Positions 51,945 to 60,952 of a stretch of DNA of 64,000 nt are shown here, piece after piece. Every line of letters starts with the position of its first letter. Position 1 is the stretch's first letter. This stretch comes from Pseudomonas sp. PDM18. Lineage in GTDB: Bacteria > Pseudomonadota > Gammaproteobacteria > Pseudomonadales > Pseudomonadaceae. A program made the translations under genes and the position numbers. The stretch spans positions 648,742 through 712,741 of the forward strand of contig NZ_JACVBX010000002.1 in assembly GCF_014852585.1 (NCBI RefSeq), read 5' to 3'. The notes under the pieces were generated by a model. It was not told where the DNA came from. It ran no database searches and worked only from the letters and a program-made list of their open reading frames with translations.

Positions 51945-53005
51945 GGTTGTGCTCCCTGGTGCTGGCTGGACGGCTGGCCTTCGAGAGTCCGCCGCCGGTA
52001 GGACTGCGCGTAGGCCGAAGATCGGGCGCGCAGGATGGCATCGCCACTGGGTTCGACGCCTTGGGGCAGGACCAGCGGATCGAAGTTGAAGCCGTAGCAG
52101 TCTCCCTCCAGCTGCGCGCGAGCCTGCTCCACCACCAGGGTACCGGCCTCGACCTGCCTGCGCTCGGCCGGCCAGGAATGGGTCGGGTCATCCACATCAT
52201 CGTCGGCACCTGCGAGGACGAAGCGCCACGTCCAGCGCAACGGCCCCGATTGCAGGCGCAGCAGCAGGTCCTGCTGCAGTGCATCGTCGGCTACGCCCGC
52301 AGCGCCCAGCGGTGTGGCGGCCAGCTGCGGCACCATCGACCAGCGCACGGCCTGGCGCTGGCCCTTTGCATCGACCAGCAGGAAGGCATTGATGCTGTTG
52401 TAAGCCGTGCTGGCGAAACTGTCGCTCGGCCGGTAGGACGCCGCCCAGGCGCGGAACTCGTCGCTTTCGGGGTGTGCGTCGAAGAAGGCCTTGACGCGCG
52501 CGGGGTCGCTCTTGCCGGTCGCCGGGTCCGGGCGCATCGCCCCCAACTGCTCGTAGAAGTCCTCCGGCGTCCGCACGGCGAGCACCGGCGGATTGTTCAT
52601 CGCCATGCGCCACTGCTGCCCGTCCGGCTGACGCACCAGCAGCGCCATGCTGCGCACCGGCACGCTAGTATCGGCGGCGTGGGGGTTGCCCGCGCCTACC
52701 GACAGGCGCCCGAGCACCTGCACCCGTCCCGGTTCCAGCAACGACGCTCGGGAGAGCGGCGCCAGGGAGCCATTCATCTCCAGGTAGCCGCTGAAGCAGA
52801 TGCCGCGCGGATGGGCGCGGCGGTATCCCGGATGGACGCCGGCGTTGGCCTCCATGCGCTCGATCAACTGGGCACTGGTGAGCGGATAGGCGCCGAGCCA
52901 GCCGGCGCTCCAGGCGAAGAGGCCGGCAGCACCGGAGAGGACGCCGGCAATGGCGACGCCGCGAAGCAAGCGTTGGTTTCGAGTCAGATCAGGGTCGTTT
53001 GGCAT
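51941..53005 (-). CDS. catalase-family peroxidase, membrane-anchored or exported (SrpA-like)
   Basis: 354 residues, shorter than true catalases. An N-terminal hydrophobic segment (LLRGVAIAGVLSGAAGLFAWSAGWLGA) acts as anchor or signal. The distal region HPGYRRAHPRGICFSGYLE has the catalase His, and the C-terminal ARSSAYAQSYRRR holds the likely proximal Tyr. Minicatalases of this group work as peroxidases. The start is the ATG at 53005; in-frame text upstream is AT-rich promoter. Co-transcribed with cytochrome b561 and adjacent to the light/oxidative-stress genes. Confidence 0.85.
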   Translation of the reverse strand: MPNDPDLTRNQRLLRGVAIAGVLSGAAGLFAWSAGWLGAYPLTSAQLIERMEANAGVHPGYRRAHPRGICFSGYLEMNGSLAPLSRASLLEPGRVQVLGRLSVGAGNPHAADTSVPVRSMALLVRQPDGQQWRMAMNNPPVLAVRTPEDFYEQLGAMRPDPATGKSDPARVKAFFDAHPESDEFRAWAASYRPSDSFASTAYNSINAFLLVDAKGQRQAVRWSMVPQLAATPLGAAGVADDALQQDLLLRLQSGPLRWTWRFVLAGADDDVDDPTHSWPAERRQVEAGTLVVEQARAQLEGDCYGFNFDPLVLPQGVEPSGDAILRARSSAYAQSYRRRTLEGQPSSQHQGAQP

Positions 53006-53298
53006 GGTCTCGTCATCGGCGGGCCAAGGGCATCGCTGCAGTGGCGACAGAACGCGATCATTATCTATACAAATAACAAAGCATGCACACAATTTAATGC
53101 AACAGTTGTATGCAGCGATGTGATCATCACCGACTTGATCCCGGTGGACCGGACCGCTCTCCGACGCCAAGACCCACCCCCATTTATCCGCTGGATCCGA
53201 TAAGCGATGCGTCGCCCTGCTTTCCGGCCATTCATCCGATATCTGTACATTAATTTATTTTTGTATAAGTATCAGGATAGGTATCTGGAGCTCGATTC
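53006..53298. promoter_or_regulatory. divergent promoter region with TGTACA-type operator
   Basis: 293 bp, AT-rich at both ends. Near the plus-strand operon the pair CTGTACAT (53243-53250) and TTGTATAA (53261-53268) is spaced 18 bp start to start, like the pairs at 61390-61467. The pair overlaps a possible -35/-10 (TATAAG at 53264). Near the catalase gene TTGTATAG is present on the minus strand. Confidence 0.55.
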
Positions 53299-53841
53299 AT
53301 GCGCGCAACCACCACTTTCTGCCCGCTCTCCCTGAGCATCGTCATGCTCTGCGGCCTCTGGGCGCAGCCGAGCTGCGCGGACTGGCGGGGGGAGATTCCC
53401 GGCGCCACGCAGGTCGGCCAGGGCCAGTTCAGCTGGTTCGGTTTCGTTGTCTACGAGGCACACCTGTGGAGCGCAGCACGCACACCTGACTGGGCGCATG
53501 CCTTCGCCCTGGAACTGGTCTATCGCCGCGAGCTGTCCCGGGACACCCTGGTACAGGCCAGCCTTGACGAGATGCGCCGCCAGGGCAGCGTCGACGAAAC
53601 CCTGCTGGCTTCCTGGGCCGGTGAGATGCGCCGGGCCTTCGTCGATGTCAAGGCTGGGCAACGAATCACCGGCGTCTACCTGCCCGACGAGGGCTGCCGC
53701 TTCTATGTCGACGGCAAGCCGAGCCACGTGGTCGCTGATACCCGCTTCGCCCGGGCGTTCTTTTCCATCTGGCTGGACCCGCGCACGCGCAATCCAGAGC
53801 TGCGCCGGGATCTGCTGGGCCTGAACGGAGACCCGCAATGA
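53299..53841 (+). CDS. chalcone-isomerase-like periplasmic protein
   Basis: 180 residues with a Sec signal peptide (ending PSCADW). The chalcone isomerase-like domain (GQGQFSWFGFVVYEAHLWS; RRAFVDVKAGQRITGVYLPDEG) is non-enzymatic in bacteria as far as known. First gene of an operon with a DUF3833 lipoprotein (ATGA overlap). These occur together in singlet-oxygen and light regulons of other Proteobacteria. Confidence 0.82.
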   Translation: MRATTTFCPLSLSIVMLCGLWAQPSCADWRGEIPGATQVGQGQFSWFGFVVYEAHLWSAARTPDWAHAFALELVYRRELSRDTLVQASLDEMRRQGSVDETLLASWAGEMRRAFVDVKAGQRITGVYLPDEGCRFYVDGKPSHVVADTRFARAFFSIWLDPRTRNPELRRDLLGLNGDPQ

Positions 53842-54392
53842 AGTTGACCCTGCGCCTGTTCCAACTCGCCCTCTGCCTGCTGCTGGGCAGCTGCGGCAAT
53901 GTCGGCGTCGAGCACTACGCCCATGAGCGTCCCACCCTGGACCTGCCCGCATTCTTCGCCGGGCCGGTGAAAGCCTGGGGCATCTTCCAGAAGCCATCCG
54001 GTGAAGTGGTCAAGCGCTTCGAGGTGGACATCACCAGCCGCCGCGAAGGTGAACGGCTGATCCTTGACGAGCGCTTCCGCTATAGCGATGGCACTCGCCA
54101 GCAACGTATCTGGACCCTGACGCCGGACGGCGCCAACCGCTGGCGCGGGCGCGCCGCCGACGTGGTCGGCGAAGCCGTGGGAGAGATAGCCGGCAACGCA
54201 CTGCGCTGGCGCTACGACCTGAATCTGGACGTGGACGGAGGCACCTGGAAAGTCAGCTTCGACGACTGGATGTACCTGATGGACGACGACACGCTGATCA
54301 ACCGGTCGAGCATGCGCAAATTCGGCGTCGAGCTGGGCCAGGTGACCTTGTTCTTCCGCCGCGAGGGCGCCGGGAATCCCGGCAGGAGCTGA
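53838..54392 (+). CDS. DUF3833 lipoprotein
   Basis: 184 residues. Lipobox LLGSC (Cys near 20) after a hydrophobic leader. The DUF3833 domain (FFAGPVKAWGIFQKPSGEVVKRF, VSFDDWMYLMDDDTLINRS) has a lipocalin-like beta pattern. Usually found with cfa, DUF1365 and amine oxidase genes, suggesting a role in modifying or moving membrane lipids. No enzymatic activity assigned. Confidence 0.85.
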   Translation: MKLTLRLFQLALCLLLGSCGNVGVEHYAHERPTLDLPAFFAGPVKAWGIFQKPSGEVVKRFEVDITSRREGERLILDERFRYSDGTRQQRIWTLTPDGANRWRGRAADVVGEAVGEIAGNALRWRYDLNLDVDGGTWKVSFDDWMYLMDDDTLINRSSMRKFGVELGQVTLFFRREGAGNPGRS

Positions 54393-54442
54393 GCAAGGCG
54401 CCCACCTCATTTATCAGCCGCGCTGCCGGCCAGGAGCCAACC

Positions 54443-54748
54443 ATGACACTGCAAGACCTCGCCCATGCCGTAGCCGCCGGGCGTATCCAGGGTTTCGAGG
54501 TGATTTCCCTGGAGGGCGGCTTCTACGTCCTGCAGGCTCGGCTGGCCGAGGGCTTGCGGCCGATTCGCGATGAAAGCGGGCAGGTCCTGCACCTGCGCTC
54601 CACCACCCAGGTGCGCGAGGCGCTGGGCGAATGGGCCTCGCTGCCGTGCGAACTGGTCCAGCACTGCGCCCATGACGAAATCTGCGCCTCGCATCCGACG
54701 GCGGTCGAGCCGCTGCGCGTGCCGCTTTCCCTGGAGCCCCGCGCATGA
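54443..54748 (+). CDS. DUF6482-family protein
   Basis: 101 residues, a small Pseudomonas family of unknown role (LEGGFYVLQARL, LHLRSTTQVREALGEWASLPCELVQHCAHDEIC). Soluble and mostly beta by eye. It overlaps the photolyase gene by ATGA (54745-54748), so it belongs to the light-induced operon. Confidence 0.78.
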   Translation: MTLQDLAHAVAAGRIQGFEVISLEGGFYVLQARLAEGLRPIRDESGQVLHLRSTTQVREALGEWASLPCELVQHCAHDEICASHPTAVEPLRVPLSLEPRA

Positions 54749-56286
54749 CGTACAAGCCGCGCCGGCTGGGTCTGCTGCTGGGAGACCAGCTCAGCTTCGA
54801 GCTGTCCCTGTTCGACGCGCTGGACCCTGAGCGGGACGCTATCCTGATGGCCGAGGTGGACCAGGAAGCCCGCTACGTGCCTCATCATCCGCAGAAGATC
54901 GTGCCCATCTTCAGCGCCATGCGCCACTTCGCCCAGGCGCTGCGAGAACGGGGCTGGCGGGTGATCTACACGACGCTGGACGATCCCGCTAACAGTGGCA
55001 ACATCGTCGGCGAAGTCGAACGCTGGCACGTCACTCTGGGTTATCCCGAGGTTCATTTCACCGAATGCGGCGAATGGCGTCTGGAGCAGGCGCTGCGCAG
55101 CGGCAAGGTGTCGCTGACCTGGCATGAAGATCACCGTTTTCTCTGCAGTCGCGATGAGTTCGCGCGCTGGGCAGGAGCGCGCAGGCAGTTGCGCATGGAG
55201 CACTTCTACCGCGTGATGCGCCAGCGCACCGGGCTGCTGATGGAACCCGATGGCCGTCCCGTCGGCGGCACCTGGAACCTCGACTCGGACAATCGCAAGC
55301 CCCTGCCGCGCGGGCTGCACGGCCCCTTCCCCGCCCGCTTCGAGCAGGACGGTATCACCCGCGACGTCATGCAACTGGTCGGCAAGCGTTTTGACGATCA
55401 CTACGGTCGTCTGGAGGGATTCGACTACCCGGTGACCCACATTCAGGCCCAGGAACTCTGGCAACACTTCCTGGAGTTCTCCCTGCCAGCGTTCGGCGAT
55501 TACCAGGACGCCATGGCCGAGGGCGAACCCTTCCTGTTCCATGCCCGCATCAGCGCCGCGCTGAACATCGGCCTGCTGGACGTGCGCCAGCTGGCCAGCG
55601 ACGTGGAGCTGGCCTATCGCCAGGGACTCGTGCCACTGAACGCCGCCGAAGGCTTCATCCGTCAATTGATCGGCTGGCGGGAATACGTGCGCGGCATTTA
55701 CTGGCTGCGCATGCCCGAATACGCGCAGCTCAACGCGCTGGGCAATCGCCGGCCATTGCCGGAGTTCTACTGGACCGGCCGGACCGACATGCGCTGCATG
55801 GCCCAGGCCATCGGCCAGACACTGGAATTCGGCTACGCGCACCACATCCAGCGGCTGATGGTCACCGGCAACTTCGCCCTGCTGGCGGGCATCGCTCCGC
55901 CGGCCATCTGCGACTGGTACCTGGCCGTGTACCTGGATGCCTTCGAGTGGGTGGAGCTGCCCAACACGCTGGGCATGGTGATGCACGCCGATGGCGGCTA
56001 CCTGGGCTCCAAGCCCTACTGCGCGAGCGGGCGCTATATCCAGCGCATGTCCGACCACTGCGGGGCCTGCCGCTACCGGGTCGACCAGGCGACCGGGGAG
56101 GATGCCTGCCCCTTCAATGCGCTGTACTGGCACTTCCTCATGCGGCACCGCGAGCGGCTCGGCGCTAATCCGCGATTGGCCATGGCGTATCGCAACCTGC
56201 AACGCATGGACGAGCAGCGCAGCCTCGCCCTGAGGCAGCGCGGCGAGGCTTTGCTGGCGCGGCTGGATGCGGGACAAGCGCTGTGA
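54745..56286 (+). CDS. phrB: Fe-S photolyase/cryptochrome (PhrB, FeS-BCP class)
   Basis: 513 residues of the bacterial Fe-S photolyase/cryptochrome class (Agrobacterium PhrB, Rhodobacter CryB), not the class I CPD photolyase. Four cysteines, Cys351, Cys439, Cys442 and Cys455 (HCGACRY and DACPFN blocks), match the 4Fe-4S ligands known for PhrB within one residue. The N-terminal alpha/beta antenna domain begins RRLGLLLGDQLSFELSLFD; the FAD domain holds MVTGNFALL and GYLGSKPYCASG. It probably repairs (6-4) photoproducts in blue light. The stop overlaps the DUF2256 GTG (GTGA). Confidence 0.9.
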   Translation: MTYKPRRLGLLLGDQLSFELSLFDALDPERDAILMAEVDQEARYVPHHPQKIVPIFSAMRHFAQALRERGWRVIYTTLDDPANSGNIVGEVERWHVTLGYPEVHFTECGEWRLEQALRSGKVSLTWHEDHRFLCSRDEFARWAGARRQLRMEHFYRVMRQRTGLLMEPDGRPVGGTWNLDSDNRKPLPRGLHGPFPARFEQDGITRDVMQLVGKRFDDHYGRLEGFDYPVTHIQAQELWQHFLEFSLPAFGDYQDAMAEGEPFLFHARISAALNIGLLDVRQLASDVELAYRQGLVPLNAAEGFIRQLIGWREYVRGIYWLRMPEYAQLNALGNRRPLPEFYWTGRTDMRCMAQAIGQTLEFGYAHHIQRLMVTGNFALLAGIAPPAICDWYLAVYLDAFEWVELPNTLGMVMHADGGYLGSKPYCASGRYIQRMSDHCGACRYRVDQATGEDACPFNALYWHFLMRHRERLGANPRLAMAYRNLQRMDEQRSLALRQRGEALLARLDAGQAL

Positions 56287-56438
56287 AAAAAACGCACCTG
56301 CCGGAGAAGACCTGCCTGGTCTGCGGCCGTCCGTTCAGCTGGCGGCGGCGTTGGGCGCGCTGCTGGGATGAGGTGCGCTACTGCTCGCAGCGCTGCCGCC
56401 GCTCACCGGCCAAGCGCGAGGCGCAGCATCAGCGGTAG
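56283..56438 (+). CDS. DUF2256 small zinc-ribbon-like protein
   Basis: 51 residues from a GTG overlapping the photolyase stop. The sequence has two Cys pairs, Cys11-x2-Cys14 (CLVCGRPFSW) and Cys27 / Cys34-x3-Cys38 (RYCSQRCRR), and is very basic. DUF2256 genes commonly follow Fe-S photolyase genes. Function unknown, perhaps metal or nucleic-acid binding. Its last 36 bp overlap the 3' end of the convergent DUF2878 gene. Confidence 0.85.
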   Translation: MKKTHLPEKTCLVCGRPFSWRRRWARCWDEVRYCSQRCRRSPAKREAQHQR

Positions 56439-56894
56439 CCAGGCCGTCCAAAGCAGTGCCAGTGCCAGCGCCGTGAAACCCAAGCCCAACGGAAGACCGA
56501 CTCCGGCCAGCGGAGCGCCGGCGCAATAGGCCAGCGGGCCACCCAAGGCGCCCACGCAGGCACCCCGCCACATCGGTCGCGCGGCCCAGGCAAGGCTGTG
56601 CCGCAACCCGCTGGCAAAGACCAGCCACAGCAGGGCGAGCCAGCCCGGCAGGAGCTCACCCTCGAAATTAAACAGCCCAAGCCAGCCCAGGAGGGTGTCC
56701 AGCAGACAACCGGACAGGCCAACAGTGAGTATCGCCTGCCCCTCCTCTTTCGTTTGCCGGCAAAAGCTGAGGTGCAGCAATAACCCGACCGCCACCGCGG
56801 CCAGCAAAGCCTGATGCCGCGCACCGAGCACACAACCCCACCATCCCAGTTGCAGCCAGACCGCGTTTACCAGCAGCGGCAGTCCGCGGTCCAT
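56403..56894 (-). CDS. DUF2878 integral membrane protein
   Basis: 163 residues, about six hydrophobic helices, DUF2878 family (VNAVWLQLGWWGCVLGA, GWLGLFNFEGELLPGWLALLWLVFA-type text). The ATG at 56894 shares its A with the cfa stop (TGATG). Last gene of the minus-strand light operon. No known biochemical role; its constant company is Cfa, DUF1365 and amine oxidase, pointing to a membrane-lipid function. Confidence 0.85.
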   Translation of the reverse strand: MDRGLPLLVNAVWLQLGWWGCVLGARHQALLAAVAVGLLLHLSFCRQTKEEGQAILTVGLSGCLLDTLLGWLGLFNFEGELLPGWLALLWLVFASGLRHSLAWAARPMWRGACVGALGGPLAYCAGAPLAGVGLPLGLGFTALALALLWTAWLPLMLRLALGR

Positions 56895-58162
56895 CAGGCG
56901 TCCAGCTGATCCGCCAGACTCGACCTGCGCGCCGCGGGCCCAGCCCAGAGCAGATGCGCCACGCCGATGGCGCGCTCCTCGAAGCCGCCCTGGCAATAGC
57001 ACAGGTAGAACTCCCACAGGCGCTGGAAGCTTTCGTCATAGCCCAGCTCCAGCAGAGAGGCGCGCGATTGCCGCAGGTTGTCGCGCCAATGCCGCAGGGT
57101 GCGCGCATAGTCCCCGGCGAAATCTTCCAGGTGGACGAGACTGAGCTCCGTGTGCTCGGTGGCGGTCTGCAGCAGTTTGGTGATCGAAGGCAGCGCGCCG
57201 CCTGGGAAGATGTAGCGCTGGATGAAGTCCACGGAACACCGCGCCTGCTCGTAGCGTTGGTCGCGGATGGTGATGGCCTGCAGCAGCATCAGGCCGTCAT
57301 CCTTCAGCAAGGCCGCGCAACGGCGAAAATACTCGGGCAGGTAGCGATGGCCGACCGCTTCTATCATCTCGATGGACACCAGCTTGTCGTAGCGCCCGCG
57401 TAGTTCGCGGTAATCCTCCAGCAGCAGGGTCACTCGATCCTGCAGGCCGAACTTGCGGATGCGGAATTGGGCGCAGGCGTACTGCTCCTTCGACAACGTG
57501 GTGGTGGTCACGCGGCAACCGTAGTGGGTGGCGGCATAGAGCGCGAGGCTGCCCCAGCCGGTGCCGATCTCCAGCAGGTGATCCTGCGGCTGCAGGTCCA
57601 GCTTGCGGCAGATGACGTCGAGCTTGTTCAACTGTGCCTGCTCCAGGCTCTGCGAAGGGTTCTGGAACATGGCGGAGGAATACATCAGCGTCGGATCGAG
57701 CAGGCGCTCGAACAGGTCGTTGCCCAGGTCGTAATGGGCGCTGATGTTGCGCTGCGAACCGCTGCGGCTGTTGCGGTTGAGCCAGTGCAGCACGCGCAGC
57801 GCGGGCCTGGCCAAGAGTGCCAGGCCGCCTTCCATGGCATCGAGCACCGACAGGTTGGCGACGAACAGGCGGGTTACCGCCGCGAGATCCGGGCTGCTCC
57901 AGTAGCCATGGATGTAGGCCTCCCCGGCGCCGATCGAACCGTTGCAGGCAACCATGCCCCAGACCGCATCGTCGTGCACGTCGATCACCGCGCGCAGGGG
58001 GCTGAGCGGGTCGCCGAAATCCAGCAGGCTCTCGCCACGGCGCACCTGAAGCCAGCCGTACCGCAGCTGGCGCAGGCGGGCGATCACCGCGTGACGGAAC
58101 AGGTTGCCGATCCGCGGCGCGGCGGTGCCGGCCTTATCAGCGCTCAGGGTGGGTTCTGACAT
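56894..58162 (-). CDS. cfa: cyclopropane-fatty-acyl-phospholipid synthase
   Basis: 422 residues. SAM-binding motif LLEIGTGWGSLALYAA, the family block GSQRNISAHYDLGNDLFERLLDPTLMYSSA and FIQRYIFPGGALPS are all intact. It methylates unsaturated fatty acyl chains of phospholipids to cyclopropane or, in this paralogue group, possibly furan-type products linked to singlet-oxygen defence. Start at 58162 (MSEPTLSADK) overlaps the DUF1365 stop by 26 bp. Confidence 0.9.
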   Translation of the reverse strand: MSEPTLSADKAGTAAPRIGNLFRHAVIARLRQLRYGWLQVRRGESLLDFGDPLSPLRAVIDVHDDAVWGMVACNGSIGAGEAYIHGYWSSPDLAAVTRLFVANLSVLDAMEGGLALLARPALRVLHWLNRNSRSGSQRNISAHYDLGNDLFERLLDPTLMYSSAMFQNPSQSLEQAQLNKLDVICRKLDLQPQDHLLEIGTGWGSLALYAATHYGCRVTTTTLSKEQYACAQFRIRKFGLQDRVTLLLEDYRELRGRYDKLVSIEMIEAVGHRYLPEYFRRCAALLKDDGLMLLQAITIRDQRYEQARCSVDFIQRYIFPGGALPSITKLLQTATEHTELSLVHLEDFAGDYARTLRHWRDNLRQSRASLLELGYDESFQRLWEFYLCYCQGGFEERAIGVAHLLWAGPAARRSSLADQLDA

Positions 58163-58949
58163 GATCGGGCTCCTCGACGGCGCAATGACCGACCGCCAGG
58201 TGATGTTCGCTGGCCTGGTGGTCGTGAACAGGGACGCGTTTGAACAGCAGGCGCAGGGCCTGCCAGTAGATGGCCGCAACGGTGCGCAGGCTCATCCAGG
58301 GAAACGCCAGCAGGTGCCGGCGGAGGGATGTGCCGTCCAGCGCCTCGCGCTGCAGATCGAGGTGGGCGAGGAACACCAGACGGTCGTCACGCCAGTTCTC
58401 CATGTGCACATGCACGCGGGCCGAATCGATGAGAAAACGCATGCGGTATTCCATCTCCCTGGGCAGAAATGGCGACACATGGAAGGCCTTGGCGACCGCG
58501 AGCTCCTGGGGCGCACCGGGCTTTATCGGCAGCACGTAATGGAAGCGCTCGCGCCAGGGCGTGTTGCGCACCTCGCAAAGAATCGCGGCCAGCCGGCCGT
58601 CATGGTCGTGGCAAAAATAGAAACTGACCGGGTTGAACCACAGGCCCCAGCTGCGCAGCTGGGTGAGCAGAAGAATCGGGCCGGCGGGCGACTCGCCCAG
58701 GGCTTCGCGCAGCAGGCAGCGCACCGCTTCGTCCAGTGGCATCCCCCGCCCCGTCCAGGCGGGCAGATAATCGCTCTGCCGCCAGCTCAGCGGGGCGAAG
58801 CGCCAGGCGTGCAGCAGCGGCGAAAGCCGCATCAAGGACGGCTGTTCGGCCAGGTCCAGCAGAACCATGCCGACCGGATATCGGAAGGCATGCACCTTTG
58901 GCAGCAGGCGCCGGTGCATCACCCAGCCACGGCACAGGCTGCTCTTCAT
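58137..58949 (-). CDS. DUF1365-family protein
   Basis: 270 residues: HRRLLPKVHAFRYPVGMVLLDL, NPVSFYFCHD and VRNTPWRERFHYVLP are the family marks. Function unknown; it nearly always stands between the amine oxidase and cfa genes and is thought to act in the same lipid pathway. Coupled to the oxidase gene by ATGA (58946-58949). Confidence 0.88.
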   Translation of the reverse strand: MKSSLCRGWVMHRRLLPKVHAFRYPVGMVLLDLAEQPSLMRLSPLLHAWRFAPLSWRQSDYLPAWTGRGMPLDEAVRCLLREALGESPAGPILLLTQLRSWGLWFNPVSFYFCHDHDGRLAAILCEVRNTPWRERFHYVLPIKPGAPQELAVAKAFHVSPFLPREMEYRMRFLIDSARVHVHMENWRDDRLVFLAHLDLQREALDGTSLRRHLLAFPWMSLRTVAAIYWQALRLLFKRVPVHDHQASEHHLAVGHCAVEEPDHVRTHPER

Positions 58950-60193
58950 AGCCGCTCCCCGAAATGCCCGGCGACTTCCAGGGCGCTGACCACGCCGTCC
59001 TCGTGGAAGCCATTGCCCCAGTAGGCTCCGCAGAAATAACTATGCTGCCGCCCCTGCAACAGGCCGCGCCTGGCCTGCGCCGCGATGCCGGCAAGGCTGA
59101 ACTGCGGGTGGGCGTAGACGAAGCGCGCCAGCACCTTGGCCGGATCGATCTGCTCTGTCTGGTTCAGGCTGACGCAGAAGGTGACCGGCGCCTCGATCCC
59201 CAGCAGCAGGTTCATGTCGTAGGTGAGCGCGGCGGGTGCCTGCGGCGGGCCGCCGAGCCGATAGTTCCAGCTCGCCCAGGCGCGTCGGCGGCTCGGCAGC
59301 AGGCGGGTGTCGGTGTGCAGGATGACTTCGTTGCTGGCATAGCGCAGCGCGCCGAGCACCGCCTGCTCCTCTGCGCTGGGGGCATCGAGCAGGGCCAGGG
59401 CCTGGTCGCTGTGGCAGGCGAAAACGACCTTGTCGAAGCGCTCGCTTCCCGCGGCGCTGAATACCTCCACACCCTGCCCATCCCGCCTGACGCGGTGCAC
59501 CGGGCAGTTCAGGCGGATTCGCTCGCGATAGCCCGCTGTCAAGGGCGCCACATAGCTGCGCGAGCCGCCCTCCACTACCCGCCATTGCGGCCGCTCATTC
59601 ACCGAGAGCAGCCCATGGTTGACGAAGAAGCGAACAAAGAACTGCAGCGGGAAATCCAGCATGCGGGCGCGCGACATCGACCAGATCGCCGAGCCCATGG
59701 GCACGATGTAATGCTCGGCGAAGCGCTCACCGTATCCGCCGGCACGCAGGTAGTCGCCCAGCGTCAGCGTCGGCGGAATACGCTGCTCAGCGAGGTCTTC
59801 GAGCGCTTCGCGATTGAAGCGCAGGATGTCGCGCAGCATCCCCCAGAAGCCGGGCGAAAGCAGATTGCGCCGCTGGGCGAACAGGGTATTGAGGTTATGG
59901 CCGTTGTATTCCAGCCCACTGGCCGGATCGTGCACCGAGAAGCTCATCTCAGTAGGCCGGGAGGCGACGCCCAGACGCGTCAGCAGTTGGATGAAGCGCG
60001 GGTAGGTCCAGTCATTGAAAACGATGAAGCCGGTATCAATAGCGTAACGCTTGCCCTGCCAGTCGACATCCACGGTATGGGTGTGGCCACCAATCCAATC
60101 GCTGGCCTCGAAGACGGTGAGCTCGTGCTGGCGGGTCAGCAGGTGGGCGCAGGTCAGACCGGAAATGCCGCTGCCGATGATCGCAATGCGCAT
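58946..60193 (-). CDS. FAD-dependent amine-oxidase-fold protein
   Basis: 415 residues. The N-terminal dinucleotide motif GSGISGLTCAHLL and the flavin motif EASDWIGGHTHTV define an amine-oxidase/phytoene-desaturase-like flavoprotein. Other conserved text: DTGFIVFNDWTYPRFIQLL and FCGAYWGNGFHEDGV. In RpoE-ChrR and light regulons this gene is fixed beside DUF1365 and cfa; oxidation or desaturation of a lipid is inferred. Confidence 0.87.
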   Translation of the reverse strand: MRIAIIGSGISGLTCAHLLTRQHELTVFEASDWIGGHTHTVDVDWQGKRYAIDTGFIVFNDWTYPRFIQLLTRLGVASRPTEMSFSVHDPASGLEYNGHNLNTLFAQRRNLLSPGFWGMLRDILRFNREALEDLAEQRIPPTLTLGDYLRAGGYGERFAEHYIVPMGSAIWSMSRARMLDFPLQFFVRFFVNHGLLSVNERPQWRVVEGGSRSYVAPLTAGYRERIRLNCPVHRVRRDGQGVEVFSAAGSERFDKVVFACHSDQALALLDAPSAEEQAVLGALRYASNEVILHTDTRLLPSRRRAWASWNYRLGGPPQAPAALTYDMNLLLGIEAPVTFCVSLNQTEQIDPAKVLARFVYAHPQFSLAGIAAQARRGLLQGRQHSYFCGAYWGNGFHEDGVVSALEVAGHFGERL

Positions 60194-60196
60194 GGC

Positions 60197-60952
60197 TCAG
60201 GCCTCCGCGGCGCGGCGCGCCAGGCGGCGACCGAGTCCAAGGCGCCAACCGGCAGGCAAGCTCCCCAGCAGCCGCAGCATCAGGATGAAAGGTCGGGGAA
60301 AGGCGATCTCCAGCGGCCGGGCGTCAAGACGCTGGACGATGTGCCGGGCTGCTCGCTCTACCGGCCAAACCATTGGCATGGGGAAATCGTTACGCCGGGT
60401 CAGTGGTGTATCCACGAAACCAGGGCTCACCAGCGTCGTGTCGATACCCTCGCCTGCCAGGTCGATACGCAGCGATTCAAGCAGATAACGCAGCCCCGCC
60501 TTGGATGCTCCGTAGGCGCCGGCGCGGGGCAACGCCAGCCAGGACACTGAGCTGCCGACCACCACCAGATGCGGGCGTCCCCCCTGGCGCAGCAGCGGTA
60601 GGCATGCCTGGATGCAATGCGCGGTACCCAGCAGGTTGGTTTTCACCACCCGCTCCACCAGTGTCGCATCGAATTGTCCGGGTTCCAGGTACTCGCAAGT
60701 TCCAGCATTCAGCACGACACGATCCAGTGCGCCCCAGGCCTGCTGGATGCGTCGCGCGATGAGGTCAACCTGCCTGGCGTCCGAGATATCGCCAGGAACC
60801 ACCAGCACCCGCTCACCGTAACGCTCGGCCAGGGACTGCAACGCTGACGCCTGACGCGCCGTCACTGCCAGGCTATGGCCGTCATCGAGCAGTTGCTCGG
60901 CCAGGGCGGCGCCAATACCACTGCTGGCCCCTGTCAGCCAGATGCGGCTCAT
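60197..60952 (-). CDS. short-chain dehydrogenase/reductase
   Basis: 251 residues. NAD(P) motif TGASSGIGAAL, NAGT, Ser and YGASK active-site set (SSVSWLALPRAGAYGASKAG). ATG at 60952 overlaps the NTF2-like stop (ATGA). Second gene of the light operon; substrate not known. Confidence 0.88.
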   Translation of the reverse strand: MSRIWLTGASSGIGAALAEQLLDDGHSLAVTARQASALQSLAERYGERVLVVPGDISDARQVDLIARRIQQAWGALDRVVLNAGTCEYLEPGQFDATLVERVVKTNLLGTAHCIQACLPLLRQGGRPHLVVVGSSVSWLALPRAGAYGASKAGLRYLLESLRIDLAGEGIDTTLVSPGFVDTPLTRRNDFPMPMVWPVERAARHIVQRLDARPLEIAFPRPFILMLRLLGSLPAGWRLGLGRRLARRAAEA

